Source: Parus major
Taxonomy: Eukaryota > Chordata > Aves > Passeriformes > Paridae
Assembly (NCBI RefSeq): GCF_001522545.3
Contig: NC_031770.1
Span: forward strand, 93,100,851 to 93,164,850
Reading direction: 5' to 3'
DNA length: 64,000 nt
Under the pieces are notes generated by a model that was given only the letters and a program-made list of their open reading frames with translations, did no database searches and was not told the origin of the DNA. Position 1 is the stretch's first letter; each line of letters opens with the position of its first letter. Made by a program: the position numbers and the translations under genes. Below are positions 13,460 to 24,274 of the stretch, in pieces.

Positions 13460-14388
13460 TTCAAACCTCGTAGCATCTTGAGCCAGAATAGATGCCAGGG
13501 AACCAGCTGCCAACTGGGAGACCTTTTTTCTTGCCTCCTGGGTCACTTTGGGAGATAAATACAGAATAAAATTACAGACTTTCTACAATTCTTTCAGTGA
13601 TTTTCTTATAACCCAGAGTCCTACAGTTCCTCAGACTAAGGATTCAACAGAAGGTAGCACAGAAAAGAAGTCTCACATCACGAAGACAGAAATTTTAAAA
13701 ACCCATCAAATGATGCAAATTAATGGCATATTACATCATACTTATGTGCTGATAATTGTAAGAATTTAATCTCTTTCCTACCATACATTCTCCTAGCATT
13801 CAAAAACTACTACATGATGTGTGCTTCTATATTTCTTAACATATAGCTCATTTCTGGATCCTCACATTGAACATTAATAGCTTCTTCTGCTTAGCTCAGG
13901 ACACCCGAATGACCTTGTTTGATGGGATTTTCCCTAAACATCAGTCTGAACACCAAACACATCTGGGCCTAGCACAACCTTCTGGAATTCATTGACACTC
14001 ATAAAAAATTTCTGGGTTATAAAAATTTCTGGGTTTAACTCTAAGTGATGACTCCAGAGTGACTGTGAAGCATTAGGCACACAACACAATTTCTGAACGT
14101 GAGCTGCAGTGACAAGATGTGCAATACAGCCAACAGGAAAGGAAGAGGAGGGCTGTATACAACCATCCAAATGGTCACACACTTTACAGCATAGGGTTCA
14201 AATAAATGCTTTGTTATTCCTCCATTTTTATAATTGCCTTTTAATGCAAGAAGAATTGCAGTCATAATTTGTTTGGCTTCAAGGAGGAAAGTATACAGCT
14301 TATTTGCAAACAAGTAAACAGGTCTTTAGTGACAACGCTATGTATAATAACTTCTTTAATTTTTGGTCAGACCTGAATTGATCACATA
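13460..14388. other. Unique sequence, no gene recognised
   Basis: Short frames (up to 90 codons) on both strands overlap each other and show no family resemblance. A small tandem duplication of an 18-base unit lies at 14001-14036. No mobile-element border was found. Confidence 0.6.
14001..14036. repeat. Two-copy tandem duplication of an 18-base unit
   Basis: Copies at 14001-14018 and 14019-14036 share the core AAAAATTTCTGGGTT and differ by a one-base shift in the A run. It looks like a slippage-type duplication with no evident function. Confidence 0.8.
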
Positions 14389-14443
14389 GCTGGACTAGGA
14401 GCTCACCAGAGGTCCATTCCAATTAAAGTAATTCATTCTTCTG
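14389..14443 (+). mobile_element. CR1 LINE 3' tail fragment, about 55 bp
   Basis: The segment follows the CR1 3'-terminal region base by base with scattered changes: a GGACTAG start, a CTCACCAGAGGTCCATTCC block corresponding to CTCCAGAGGTCCCTTCC, then an AATTAAAGTAATTC block leading into ATTCTTCTG-like copies of the terminal octamer. Only this end remains, as expected for heavy 5' truncation. It runs without a break into the pentanucleotide array that follows. The short length keeps confidence moderate. Confidence 0.62.
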
Positions 14444-14483
14444 TTCCATTCCATTCCATTCCATTCCATTCCATTCCATTCCA
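14444..14483. repeat. (TTCCA)8 pentanucleotide microsatellite
   Basis: Eight perfect copies of TTCCA (the same unit as GGAAT on the other strand) in 40 bases. The array directly abuts the end of a CR1 tail, so it probably expanded from the variable microsatellite-like end of CR1 rather than being independent satellite DNA. Confidence 0.95.
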
Positions 14484-15117
14484 CAGTGTTGGGCACACCA
14501 GCCACAGACCCCAGGGCAGGCAGGGTGGTTCCCAGTCTAGCTGGGGGCTGGACATGACAGCAGCTGAGGACTAATGGTATTTGAAAAGGGATTTTTTTTT
14601 TCCCTACAGGGCCCCATTAGAGAGCACGTCCACTTACAATAAAAATGAAAGGGATAGTAAGCCTGCACTTTGCAGACTCTTAGCATTCTTTTATCAAAAA
14701 AGCACTCACAGCAGCAGTAGCCTTTTTTCATACTTCCCAAATCATGAGGGTTAATGGGGTCACCCTCCAATGAGGTGGCAAGACAAGCCTTACTGGACTC
14801 AGAAAACAACCCATTTCTGAAAATAATGTATCTGGATAGACTTGTCTCTATTAGAGAGGTATTTTTCACAGACTGGATCCATCTTGCATAGACCACCAGA
14901 AAGAGAATAATCTTCAGCCAGTACTAAGTTAAATATATATGTATTCCTAACTCAAAAAAACTTAAAGATGTGTCACAGGAGACTGATTCCAAGCCAAAAT
15001 AGAACTGTGGATTAAAAAGACATTTTCAAAAGGGGTGTGTGTGTGTGTAAAAAGCTCAAAGATACTTCTCAGTTCAGGAAACAAAGCTTACATTTTTGTT
15101 GTTTTTTCCCTTTGCAG

Positions 15118-15279
15118 AGAGATCATTCAAAAGAAGCCAAAACTGAACATTCATTGACAACATCAGGAGCACCCAATGGGGTCCTTCCTCAAGTGCTTCA
15201 GACATACTTAACATCATCAGAACCCAAGTTTTTTTCTAAGCTATTACTTTCACTTCTTCTGTATCCACCATTTTTGTGA
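15118..15279 (+). other. Exon-like open frame after a splice-acceptor-like site (speculative)
   Basis: A strong pyrimidine tract ends in TTTGCAG with AG at 15116-15117. The frame then stays open for 53 codons to TGA at 15277-15279. The first half is hydrophilic, with residues such as DHSKEAKTEH and TSGAPNG; the last part is leucine-rich. I do not recognise the peptide, see no partner exon, and there is no clear polyadenylation signal just downstream. The same open frame extends upstream of the acceptor to 15037. Chance is the more likely explanation. A terminal exon of an unidentified gene is the alternative. Confidence 0.12.
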
Positions 15280-15799
15280 GGTCTGTCTTTAACCCAATCT
15301 GCTAATGTATTACTAGTGTTCCCACTACTGTGGGGAGAGAATTTCATCCAGCAGCCAACTAAGGAGCTGAGCAGTAGCTGTGAGCTTTATAGCTGCAATA
15401 TTAATAATTTAAACCTTCTATAAAACAGTTTGTTAGGGATGGGCTTGAGGGAGCAAAACATTATACGGCTTTCTGTAATTTGGTACCTCAGAGTGATGAA
15501 CAGTAGAGCACATCTTCAAGCACTTGTCTCCAAATCAATGCTTCCTTGCTTGTAAGGCAGAGGAAGAGAATGTTTTATTCACAAGATTTCAGAAATGGCT
15601 AAATGGAGCTCAAATGACAAAACTTTCAGAATATGTACTTTACTTAAGCTTTGAACCTGATAGAATCTGTTAAGATTTACACATCTGAGAAAAAGGGATC
15701 TTGAGTTTCTATAGTAGTGAGGTGTATTCAATCTCTACTGTATTCTAAATTTTGCTCTCATTATAGTAACTAAAAAATCCTTCTCAATTCCAAACATTT

Positions 15800-15824
15800 C
15801 CATCAGTTCACATGGAACTGATGG
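15800..15824. repeat. Perfect inverted repeat, 10-bp stem and 5-nt loop
   Basis: CCATCAGTTC at 15800-15809 pairs exactly with GAACTGATGG at 15815-15824 around the loop ACATG. G-rich sequence follows directly. No run of T or protein-binding motif suggests a particular role. Confidence 0.8.
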
Positions 15825-16038
15825 GGGGTGGAAGTGGGAAACATCTCACAAAATCTGAATTAATAATATGGGGGTGAGGGGACATCAGTGAAACTCTAGG
15901 AATTATTCAAATTTTAGACTAATATCTCTCTGTATGGAGGCAACAAATATTTGATGTAATTTTATCATTCTGTAGAAAGAGCTTTTTGACATAGGAAAAC
16001 TTTTTGTCAATGAAAGAGGCCTTGGTCTGCTGTTTTCT

Positions 16039-16076
16039 TTTGCTTGTGGTAACAAGCAAATGGTATTTTGATACCA
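16039..16076. repeat. Two adjacent perfect hairpins
   Basis: The first hairpin pairs TTTGCTTGT (16039-16047) with ACAAGCAAA (16052-16060) across a GGTA loop. The second starts at the next base and pairs TGGTAT (16061-16066) with ATACCA (16071-16076) across TTTG. The lack of spacing between two perfect hairpins is unusual, but the function is unknown. Confidence 0.75.
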
Positions 16077-18400
16077 AAACAGAAAAATATTAATTTTCAG
16101 TGGTCTTTATTAACATAGCTGCATTTGCAAATCCAGGATCAAACTCAAAGCCTCCCATCTACATTTCCCAGAGGAAAAAGGATGGGAAGATGTAAGTGCT
16201 TAAGACTGTTTTGAAAGCATAACTCTATTCTCTGTAGTTGTTGCCATCTACCAGCTCTTTTGTTCGTGCAAGATATTTGACAAGCTTGCTTATGTCTTTG
16301 TTTAGTCCAAATTATTTCTGCAGGGGATAGAAGACAGGAGACCTGTTGGAGAAAAAGTAATAATTTGAAACTTTCAGATATTGAAAATCAGGTTGCTATT
16401 CTTTAGAAAGAATACTTACTAGGCTGAAGAAGCTCATCACTCATTTTCTAAAATAATGAAAGCATGGGATGAGGTGTACTTTGATTTCCTGATTATAATA
16501 AAAGTGGGAATAGTTTTTTACTGTATGCAATGTGAAGAAGAAAACAGTGGTGTTCTACTGGCACACACAGAAAGTGTATCTGAAATAGCGTTGCATTATG
16601 TACAACAGAAAATTAAGCATAGCAGGATTATGCAATATGCTGTCCCTCACCAACACTGGTAAACATTGAATGTTTACATAAATGGAACAATAGCATCCAT
16701 TATGTTGTCTCAGAATACATATGCTTCATAACTAACATTATTAGAAGAAGAAAAGTCTGTTCTGTAAAAGCAGAGCAGTTAAGTGATGCTCATAATCCCT
16801 ACCATGAGGTCCATTAACCTCAGAAGTTTTAAGTAGCTTCGTAGTCATCCATGGCATTTCAGATTTCTCACAGCTTCAAATCTGTGGGCAGCTTCACAAG
16901 CTTTTTGTAAAGTTTCTCATGACTAGGACATCTGTAAAATTCCCTCCAGACCTTTCTTCAATTCATCTTGTGTTAAGCAGTCAGTAATTGACATATATGA
17001 ATAAGGATATAGGTACAACCCTGAAAATATGCTCTACTGAACGCAATGTCTTTTCTTAAAATATTTATTGGTAATTTTAAGTACTATAAGATATTAAACG
17101 CATTCTGTTTTTTAATCTTACCTTTTTCTTCCCATTTCAATGTGAATTTTCAATGAGCAGCTTTCCCAAATGAAACTCATAGTAAGGAATCAAGATAATC
17201 AGATATCAGTCTTCTGCCTTTTACTAACTAATCCACCATACAACATAGGTGTCCTCACCATTTACGTGAAATAAATTACTTATTTTAGAGTCAGATGAAA
17301 AACTGCAACACTGCCTAACACGTTGCTTAGAGACAACTGACAAATTTTCTTCCTGGATGTGTACTTGAGAAATATGAAAGGTAGAACTGAGATGCTAAAT
17401 TTTGGTACAGTGTCTTTTTGTTAATTCCTTTGGTCCACAGAGGGAAGAATTTGGTGAACCTTTGTTAATTCTGATCTCATTAATCTGGCCTTCTTTTCCT
17501 AGAAGGAAAAAAAAATTCAGGATTCAATGGCAATAATAATAATACATTTAAGTTGCTTCTCACAAATGTACTTGTAGTCCTGACTCCTTGACTAAAATAC
17601 TTTTGTATTTCTGATACAGATAAATGAGATGGGACTAGCCAAAGAAACATATGATGATTATGTTAGAAGAATTCAGAGATCTGCAGGCAGAGAAGAGGAT
17701 GTCATCTCTTCCTCTCTGGCTGGCAGCACTAAATAATGTTTAACCACATAATGTAAGGTAATATGAAAAAGATATTTAGATCCTCAGAGAATGGTAATAT
17801 CTAAACCAGAAATACAAAATACACTGGACACTATATCTCAGGGCATCTGTTTGATTATTTTAGTATAGAGCAGAAGAGGGAATATATGCACCCTCTCAGA
17901 AGTCAAATCCTACCTATCTAACTTGCAATTCATCTTCTGTGATGAAGAATCTAGATGTAGAGCTTCTAAGTGGCACATGGGTAGACAGCTTTAGATGCTC
18001 AAGATTATTCATTAAAAGATCCATGTCTGAGATGTTGGTCTGGGGTTTTGAACCTAAGGCTTCAAATTACAGAATTTTCAAGGACTATATGTGTTTGCAG
18101 TCTTATAAGCAGGGAGAGCAAAAAACAACCAGATTTGTGACCTGAACACTAGGCAAAGATAGTTGCTTTAGATCTTGTGTTGTACTGCACAACTAAATTT
18201 GCTAACCTCAAACAAAATTTTCAGTGTCTCACTGGTATCAGGGTAGCTCTGATTTCCTCACTCCTGGTGACCACAGGCAGCAATCATACTGAATGGCTTC
18301 GCGTGCTTCAATACTGCCACCCCAAACCCTTCTACACCAGAATGAAACTCCTTCTGGCCTCACACATTTCCTACTCTACATATTGGCCGTAGTTTAAGCC

Positions 18401-18630
18401 CACTTTTTTGGCAGAGCAGCACCCAAAGTCTCCGGGGATTTCCGGAAAAGGCCGCTCTGGAAGCTGCTGAAGCTGCTGCGTCCCCGGCAGTGCGGCAGAG
18501 CCCAGGAGCCCCCAGAAGGCTGGGAGAAGGCTGCAGCACCCCCTCCGCTTCCTGCAGCTCCCACAGCCTCAGCTCCGCTCCACAGCCCACGGGGACGCTC
18601 TGAGTCACAGCTACAACGTAAAAGCTCCAT
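18401..18630. other. Compact CpG-rich islet, unidentified
   Basis: About 11 CpG dinucleotides fall within roughly 200 bases (18430-18620, counted by eye), in GC-rich sequence with repeated CTGCTG/AGCTGC motifs, while both flanks are AT-rich. Minus-strand frames of 139 and 92 codons cross it and encode alanine-, glycine- and arginine-rich peptides of the kind that any GC-rich patch gives. There are no LTR ends or CR1 features. It may be a small CpG island (distal promoter or enhancer), an old repeat or a conserved exon that I cannot identify. Confidence 0.45.
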
Positions 18631-18859
18631 CTGCAAGAGGGTTCCTTCTCTGCAAGCAATGGGAGATGACATACTGACTGGGGGAAAAAAAGGCAGAATG
18701 TGGCATTCATCTGAAAAATGATGCTGTACCGATGTCCCACATCCTCAGTCAGCTCCAGGGTTGATTCAAACTTGTCCAAATGGGGGGTGGAAATTCGTTA
18801 TTTGCTTGACATGAAAGAGAAAACACTTCAAATTAAAGACAAATAACATATATAAAAAC

Positions 18860-18880
18860 TTTTTTTTTTTTTTTTTTTTT
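18860..18880. repeat. Poly(T) tract, 21 bases
   Basis: An uninterrupted run of 21 T. It could be the reverse-strand tail of a retrocopy, but no recognisable body or target duplication was seen beside it. Confidence 0.9.
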
Positions 18881-20030
18881 ATGCTTACCAGTGCTATGAG
18901 TCACTTTCTTTTCTTCAAAGAGAACTGTAAACTAACTAAACACTAAATATATGTTTGGTAAAACAGAATATCCAAATTTGTTAGATGCTTTATAAAGGTC
19001 ATGTTCTGCAATATCACACTGATCACCCCCTGATTAAATTGCCTACTGCTCCAAATTTAATGAGAGACTGAAAAGTCTCAATGGTAATTGGGATAGATGA
19101 TCCTTTAAAGAGAGAAAGTAAGTGGGTAGTTAGTTGAAGCACAGAAGAATGCTTATTAATGTGGAGGTGTAAGAAGTCCTTCCTGAGAAAAACAATTAAA
19201 GACTATTTTATTTGGAAAACATTGAATTTTTATTTGTGTTGCCTCATTGAAGTCCTGGACAGAGCATCAATTCTCTAACACATGCTGGAAAAAAAATAAC
19301 AAAAAAATCCAGCAGTCTGTCTTCTGCCTACAATTGCATATTGTATGGTAAATTTATTGATTTCAATTTTTTCAGTATAAAATTTGTAGTTATTTTCAGG
19401 AACTCTCTAAGTGATTTGTGTCTTGTTTGGTTTCTCTTAAAAGTTTTTTTACTTCAAACAAAGCCATTATCAAGAAATCCAAGTACACAAAAAGATAAAG
19501 ACAAAGACAATAGCAACTATCTGACTGAAAATTACAGAACTACTACATTAAAAAAGAAAGGACTTATTTCTTCTTAATTAATATGAAGTCCCTTAAAGAC
19601 ACTAAGTATTCCTTATGCTCTTATAGTAAGATTATCAAAATGTTTTACTGGGGATTTGAAGTGGCACTAAAGTAAACTGCTGTTAAATATGCCATTCAGA
19701 TGTTCATCAGAAACACAGTGATAAAGGGGCAGTTCTTATGATTCTATATTTAAAATCACAGTCAGATCTTTTTCTGCCTAAAAGATAGGGTCAGTTTCAA
19801 ACAAGCATTATTTAAAGGAAATCACATGCATTACACTATATGAAAGATCATGCAAGGCAATTGCAACTGATAGTCTGGGCTCATAATCAACAGAATTACT
19901 GATATTTTTATGTCTTTAAGTCTGAAATTCTATTCATATTTGACTCTGACTAAAAATGCGTATCAAAATTTCAGACTGACTTTTCTGAAGTCAAAATGTG
20001 CCATGAAAGCAATATTTAAGTTTAGAGAAG

Positions 20031-20052
20031 AAAAAAAAAAAAAAAAAAAAAA
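20031..20052. repeat. Poly(A) tract, 22 bases
   Basis: An uninterrupted run of 22 A preceded by GAAG. No recognisable processed pseudogene lies upstream. Confidence 0.9.
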
Positions 20053-23000
20053 GGAAGTACTTAAGACCCTGTTTTAAAAATATCATTGAAAACTGGTAAT
20101 TCAGTGGTCCTGAATTAAAGAGAAAAAAATACCATAAGAAAAATCTTTTAACTCTGTTTTAGTTCTGTGAAATGACTAGTCCAGCTGTCAGGAGCTATGA
20201 CAAGTCTGGGATCCTCAGGTCTCAGACAGGAGGATTGCACTAGTACTCGAGCATAAAAGCTCTTTCAGAAACCATATTTGATGTTCCTTGTCTGTTCTGT
20301 GCCAGGAGCGTGTCAAAATACAGATGAATTGTGGTTCAAGACTGGGGTTAAAATCTGTCCTCAAACATATGACTGCAGTTTGTTGCTCAGTTGAAAGGTT
20401 GACTTATTTTCTAGTTCCCAATTTTCTTTTCTTTCAGAGCAGGTATTTTATTTAGAGCCATATCTGGCTGGGTGAAAAGGACAGGACATAAACTACTCGG
20501 TATAAAATCTCTGACAAGGTAGTTGGGAGAGTGGCAGAATGTACAAAACAACAGCAAAGCCAAGCTATAAGCAGCAGAAGAGATTGAAGCATGAGCAACC
20601 ACCAGCATGAGCAACCTGGCCTTTTCCCAAGCTGCCAGCAGAAATGAACTTCAGTAAAAACTTAATTCCCTTTTCAAGAGAAGGCAACTGTTGGTTCAGG
20701 CAATTCCCACCAGGTCTATTATTATTTACAATGGAGGCAGACATCACTCTTGGCTCTTGCTCAAAGAGAACAGGGAGAGGGGGAGAGTTCCAACAACTTT
20801 CAGAAGAGAAGAGGCGTAACTCTTCACAGCACATTCTTGGGTGCAATGAGAAGGGACTTCATTGCTAATTATGGCTTATTAGTGCTATTGCATTTTAAGT
20901 TATCACAGAAGGGGTTCAGGTTAGAAAGTACATTATCATTTTTTAAATCTTCTGACTTACCTTTTCCCAGAAGAGACTGAAATCCTTTTGCCTATACCAC
21001 AAATGAAAATTAACTTTCTCTAGCCCAGTGGTGTTAACCTACTTCCGCAAGCTTAGAGAAGACACCCCAGTCCCTGATAAGAGGTCTGCCCTACCGCCAG
21101 ACTGAGAAATTTCAAGCAGAAAGTCTACCCTCGCACCAGCTGCCCCCGTCATGTCCTGTGATAGGTACAGGAGACACAGCAGAACAAGATCTGGGCAGGT
21201 GAGAGGGTCACAGAGTTGGCATAAGCTGCATGGAAGCCACATCCATCAATAATTCAAGTCAGCCCTTCAGCTCTTCTAACTTCTGCAAGGGTCAGGCTGG
21301 ACACTTGCTCCCTGCTCAGCCTTGTGTGCCCATGAACAGGAGGTAAGGTAGTGAGATGGCACCAGCTGAGGGCTTCTGATGCTTGGAACATGTCATAGTC
21401 TCACTCCAACAAAAACAAAGCACACTACATTAAATATCCCTTTACCTCACCATATGCTCTTGCCAGGTGGGGGGTTTGGACCTGTTTGAATGCGGTTGTG
21501 TAATTATGACTGAACTCATTCTGAGACAGAGGAAGTTTGAAGAGGTGCCTCCTCCCTCTCCCTTGAGCTTGGGATAGTGAAGAATACCACGGGCAGAGGC
21601 AGCTTTTTCTCTTTAAGTCTCTCCTCATCTTCAGATTTTGAGGAAAAATAAGAATCTACCAATATTTCTGGTGTAACTGAATGTTCATGACTGTATTTAC
21701 CAGATGGTTTTCAATTCTGGGAGAAGAAGGGATGGAAATAAAAGAAAGGATAAGTAAAAAGAGAGGAAGGAGACCATAGAAGCTAGCTTAAATGCTTGAG
21801 TCATAATATTTCTGTGACTGTTTCCATTGCCCAGATTCCAGTGGCATTATAATTTGCAATCAAGTCTGCAAATCACCGTCTTGGAGTAAGACACTCCTGG
21901 ACAGGATAGATGGAGAGGAGAAGCAGGTAAGAGCAAGACATTTACAATTACTAAACTAGACAGTGGTTATTAATTTCATCTTGAAATAGAAAGCATATTT
22001 AATTATTCACTCTGTCTAAACTCTGTTCTATAAGCCTAGTTCTTTTATAAAATAAAGTCTGCATTACTGAAATACAAAATGAATATAAATAACATTTACA
22101 TTCAACTAATAGTTCCTATATCACAAAGTTTAAGAATGCCAAGTAGATAAATCCAAACAAACCTAATTTCACATTTCATGTTAGGGAGACTAACATGGAA
22201 TAATAAAGCATGACAATATAATAGTGGAAAGGAAAATAAAAAAAAAGAGATCCCTGCATCATGTTTGGTTTTATTTTATTCTCTGTGAGGTACACATTGC
22301 AATTAATTGTGTAGGCTATATACTAAGCATGAACATTTAATCATGGAAATCACTGTCAGTTAATTTATTACTGTCAAGAATCTGATGATCACAAAACTTG
22401 TTTCTTCTTGATCCACCTTATATTGAAAAACTGAAAAAAAATGAAAACTGAATATTAATGCACAACAAAAATAGTACTCTTTGCATGCAAAACTTATGTG
22501 TTTCACTGAAGACACCCCCACTTCCTCCTACCAAACAGCTGTGTACAATAGTATATTCCAAAAAATTTTCTTTAATGCTAGAGCACCAAAGAATAGCTGA
22601 GGTAAAAGGAAGTCTTTTTGTTAAATGCCTTGTTTAGTAAAGACACTTGTATGTATTTTTATTTTATTTACAAATTTAAAAGCTGCTATCATATTACATA
22701 AGTTCTTCCAGGCCAGAATTATTTTACAATTAAGCTATCATCTGAATGAATCTTTAAAGAATTTATGGCACTTTCTACTCCATCTATTGGTGAAATATAT
22801 AGAAGCAACAAAAGAGGTCTGACTAGGAAAGAATGCATTATGGATACACATACAAACCCGTTACTAATCAACTATTCATGAGTATAGCCAGAGCAGAAAC
22901 ACATTGAGAAGTGAACTTTCAGCCCAAAATAGGAATAGTAAATCTCCAAGCAGATATATAAGTTAAGAACAATATCTAAAAGTATTTATCTTTTTGGTAG

Positions 23001-24274
23001 TTGGTGCATTACCAAAATAAAGTATGTAGTATCTTGCTATGTGCAAAGACATGGTGTGAAATGCAAGGTTTCTGATAGTTTTGTTATAGAGAAAACTTAC
23101 CTGATGGTGATATATCTCATCTCAATGTCCTAAGTTTAAACCCACAAGCTCATGCTGATGTTTTGATCCATTTCAGCCTGCAGGGAATTTCTAAAAGAAA
23201 TTCACCAAATCAGAATAATTTCAGTGCTACAATGGGTGGTTCTGAGATGATTTTTATTCCAGGACAGGTTTTTCATACAGCATAAATTGCAACTGCTTAG
23301 TGGTGTACTGAAGACCCTCCTGACTGGAAGGACCTACAATGACCAGGCATGCAGAGCCAGCACCAATTTTCTTTCATACTGTAGGAAGTTAATGTACGAT
23401 GACCAAGTGGTGTTCACAGAAGTTTGATCCATTTTTAATAATAAAGTATTCTTTGTGATCAATAGCTTCCTTTAGATTGTACACTGGGCCTTCTCTTGGT
23501 TTATTTTCCTGGTTATGCAGTGTCCTGAGTGTGTACATACTGTTTACCCATCTAGCACCAACTTTAAGAGTTAAATCAGCTTCCTTAGGAAACTGCAGAA
23601 GCCATTTCCTAACTGAAGGACAGTGGAGCTGTGGATAACAGCCCTGAATGAAATGGCATTGCACTGGAGTCTAATATACAAAATAATCATCATAGAACTA
23701 AAGAAAAAAAATTGGATTTTTCAATTTCTGATTTAAAAAAGGATTTGGTTCCAAAGCTCAAGGAAAAGGTGGCTGGAAGCTCTACAGTGATTGCTAAAGC
23801 CCTTGCATCATTGAGCAGTGTCAGAATTGAGTAACTTCCCCTTGGATCACTACAGTGAACTCATTGTACTTCAGCAAGGGGTTCATGATGACCCAAACTT
23901 CTCCATTCAGCAGCAGTCAAGCTCTTCTGGCAAGCACTGTCGGAGATGACAGAGAAGGTAGGTCAGGTTGGAGCTTGCACCTGACATTAACACACTGCAA
24001 AGGGAAAAGGCAGAGATGAGAAAAGAATAGAGGGAATTTATCATGTATTTTCTTTTTTAAAAAGAATCAACGTGCTTCCCATCGACTGGATGTAAATGGA
24101 ACAGCATGCACTGTTGTTAGCCAGCAAGCAGATAAAGTTGCATGGAATGCAAGAAAGAAGAGCCTGTTGGAGATACTCTTCACCTGACAATTGCACAGGC
24201 AAGTGGAAAACCTCATATGAGAACTACTCCTAAAAGGAATCTGTGGGTTCCTCCACAAAGATTTCCTACATACT

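Larger units (their letters stand above)
14484..18400. other. AT-rich unique sequence, no gene supported
   Basis: A frame of 119 codons on the minus strand (14537-14896) and several shorter ones occur without recognisable motifs. Features are a (GT)7 run at 15035-15048, one exon-like frame at 15118-15279 (listed separately as a lead), and perfect short inverted repeats at 15800-15824 and 16039-16076. No mobile element was recognised. Confidence 0.55.
18631..24274. other. AT-rich unique sequence, no gene recognised
   Basis: Frames of up to 93 codons occur with no recognisable products. Low-complexity tracts are a T21 run at 18860-18880 and an A22 run at 20031-20052. A purine-rich stretch lies at about 21718-21775. 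The part at 20560-21400 is somewhat richer in GC but shows no repeat family or coding signal that I know. Confidence 0.55.

Noticed and set aside
14444..14483. Short regular repeats that might suggest a CRISPR-like array
   Set aside because: The units are contiguous five-base repeats with no spacers, and the genome is eukaryotic; it is a microsatellite.
18360..18779. 139-codon minus-strand frame
   Set aside because: It coincides with the CpG-rich islet; alanine/glycine/arginine-rich composition and overlap with another frame suggest a composition artefact.
23389..23664. 91-codon minus-strand frame that might be a processed pseudogene
   Set aside because: The peptide is not recognised, there is no adjacent poly(A) tail in the right orientation, and no target duplication was seen.
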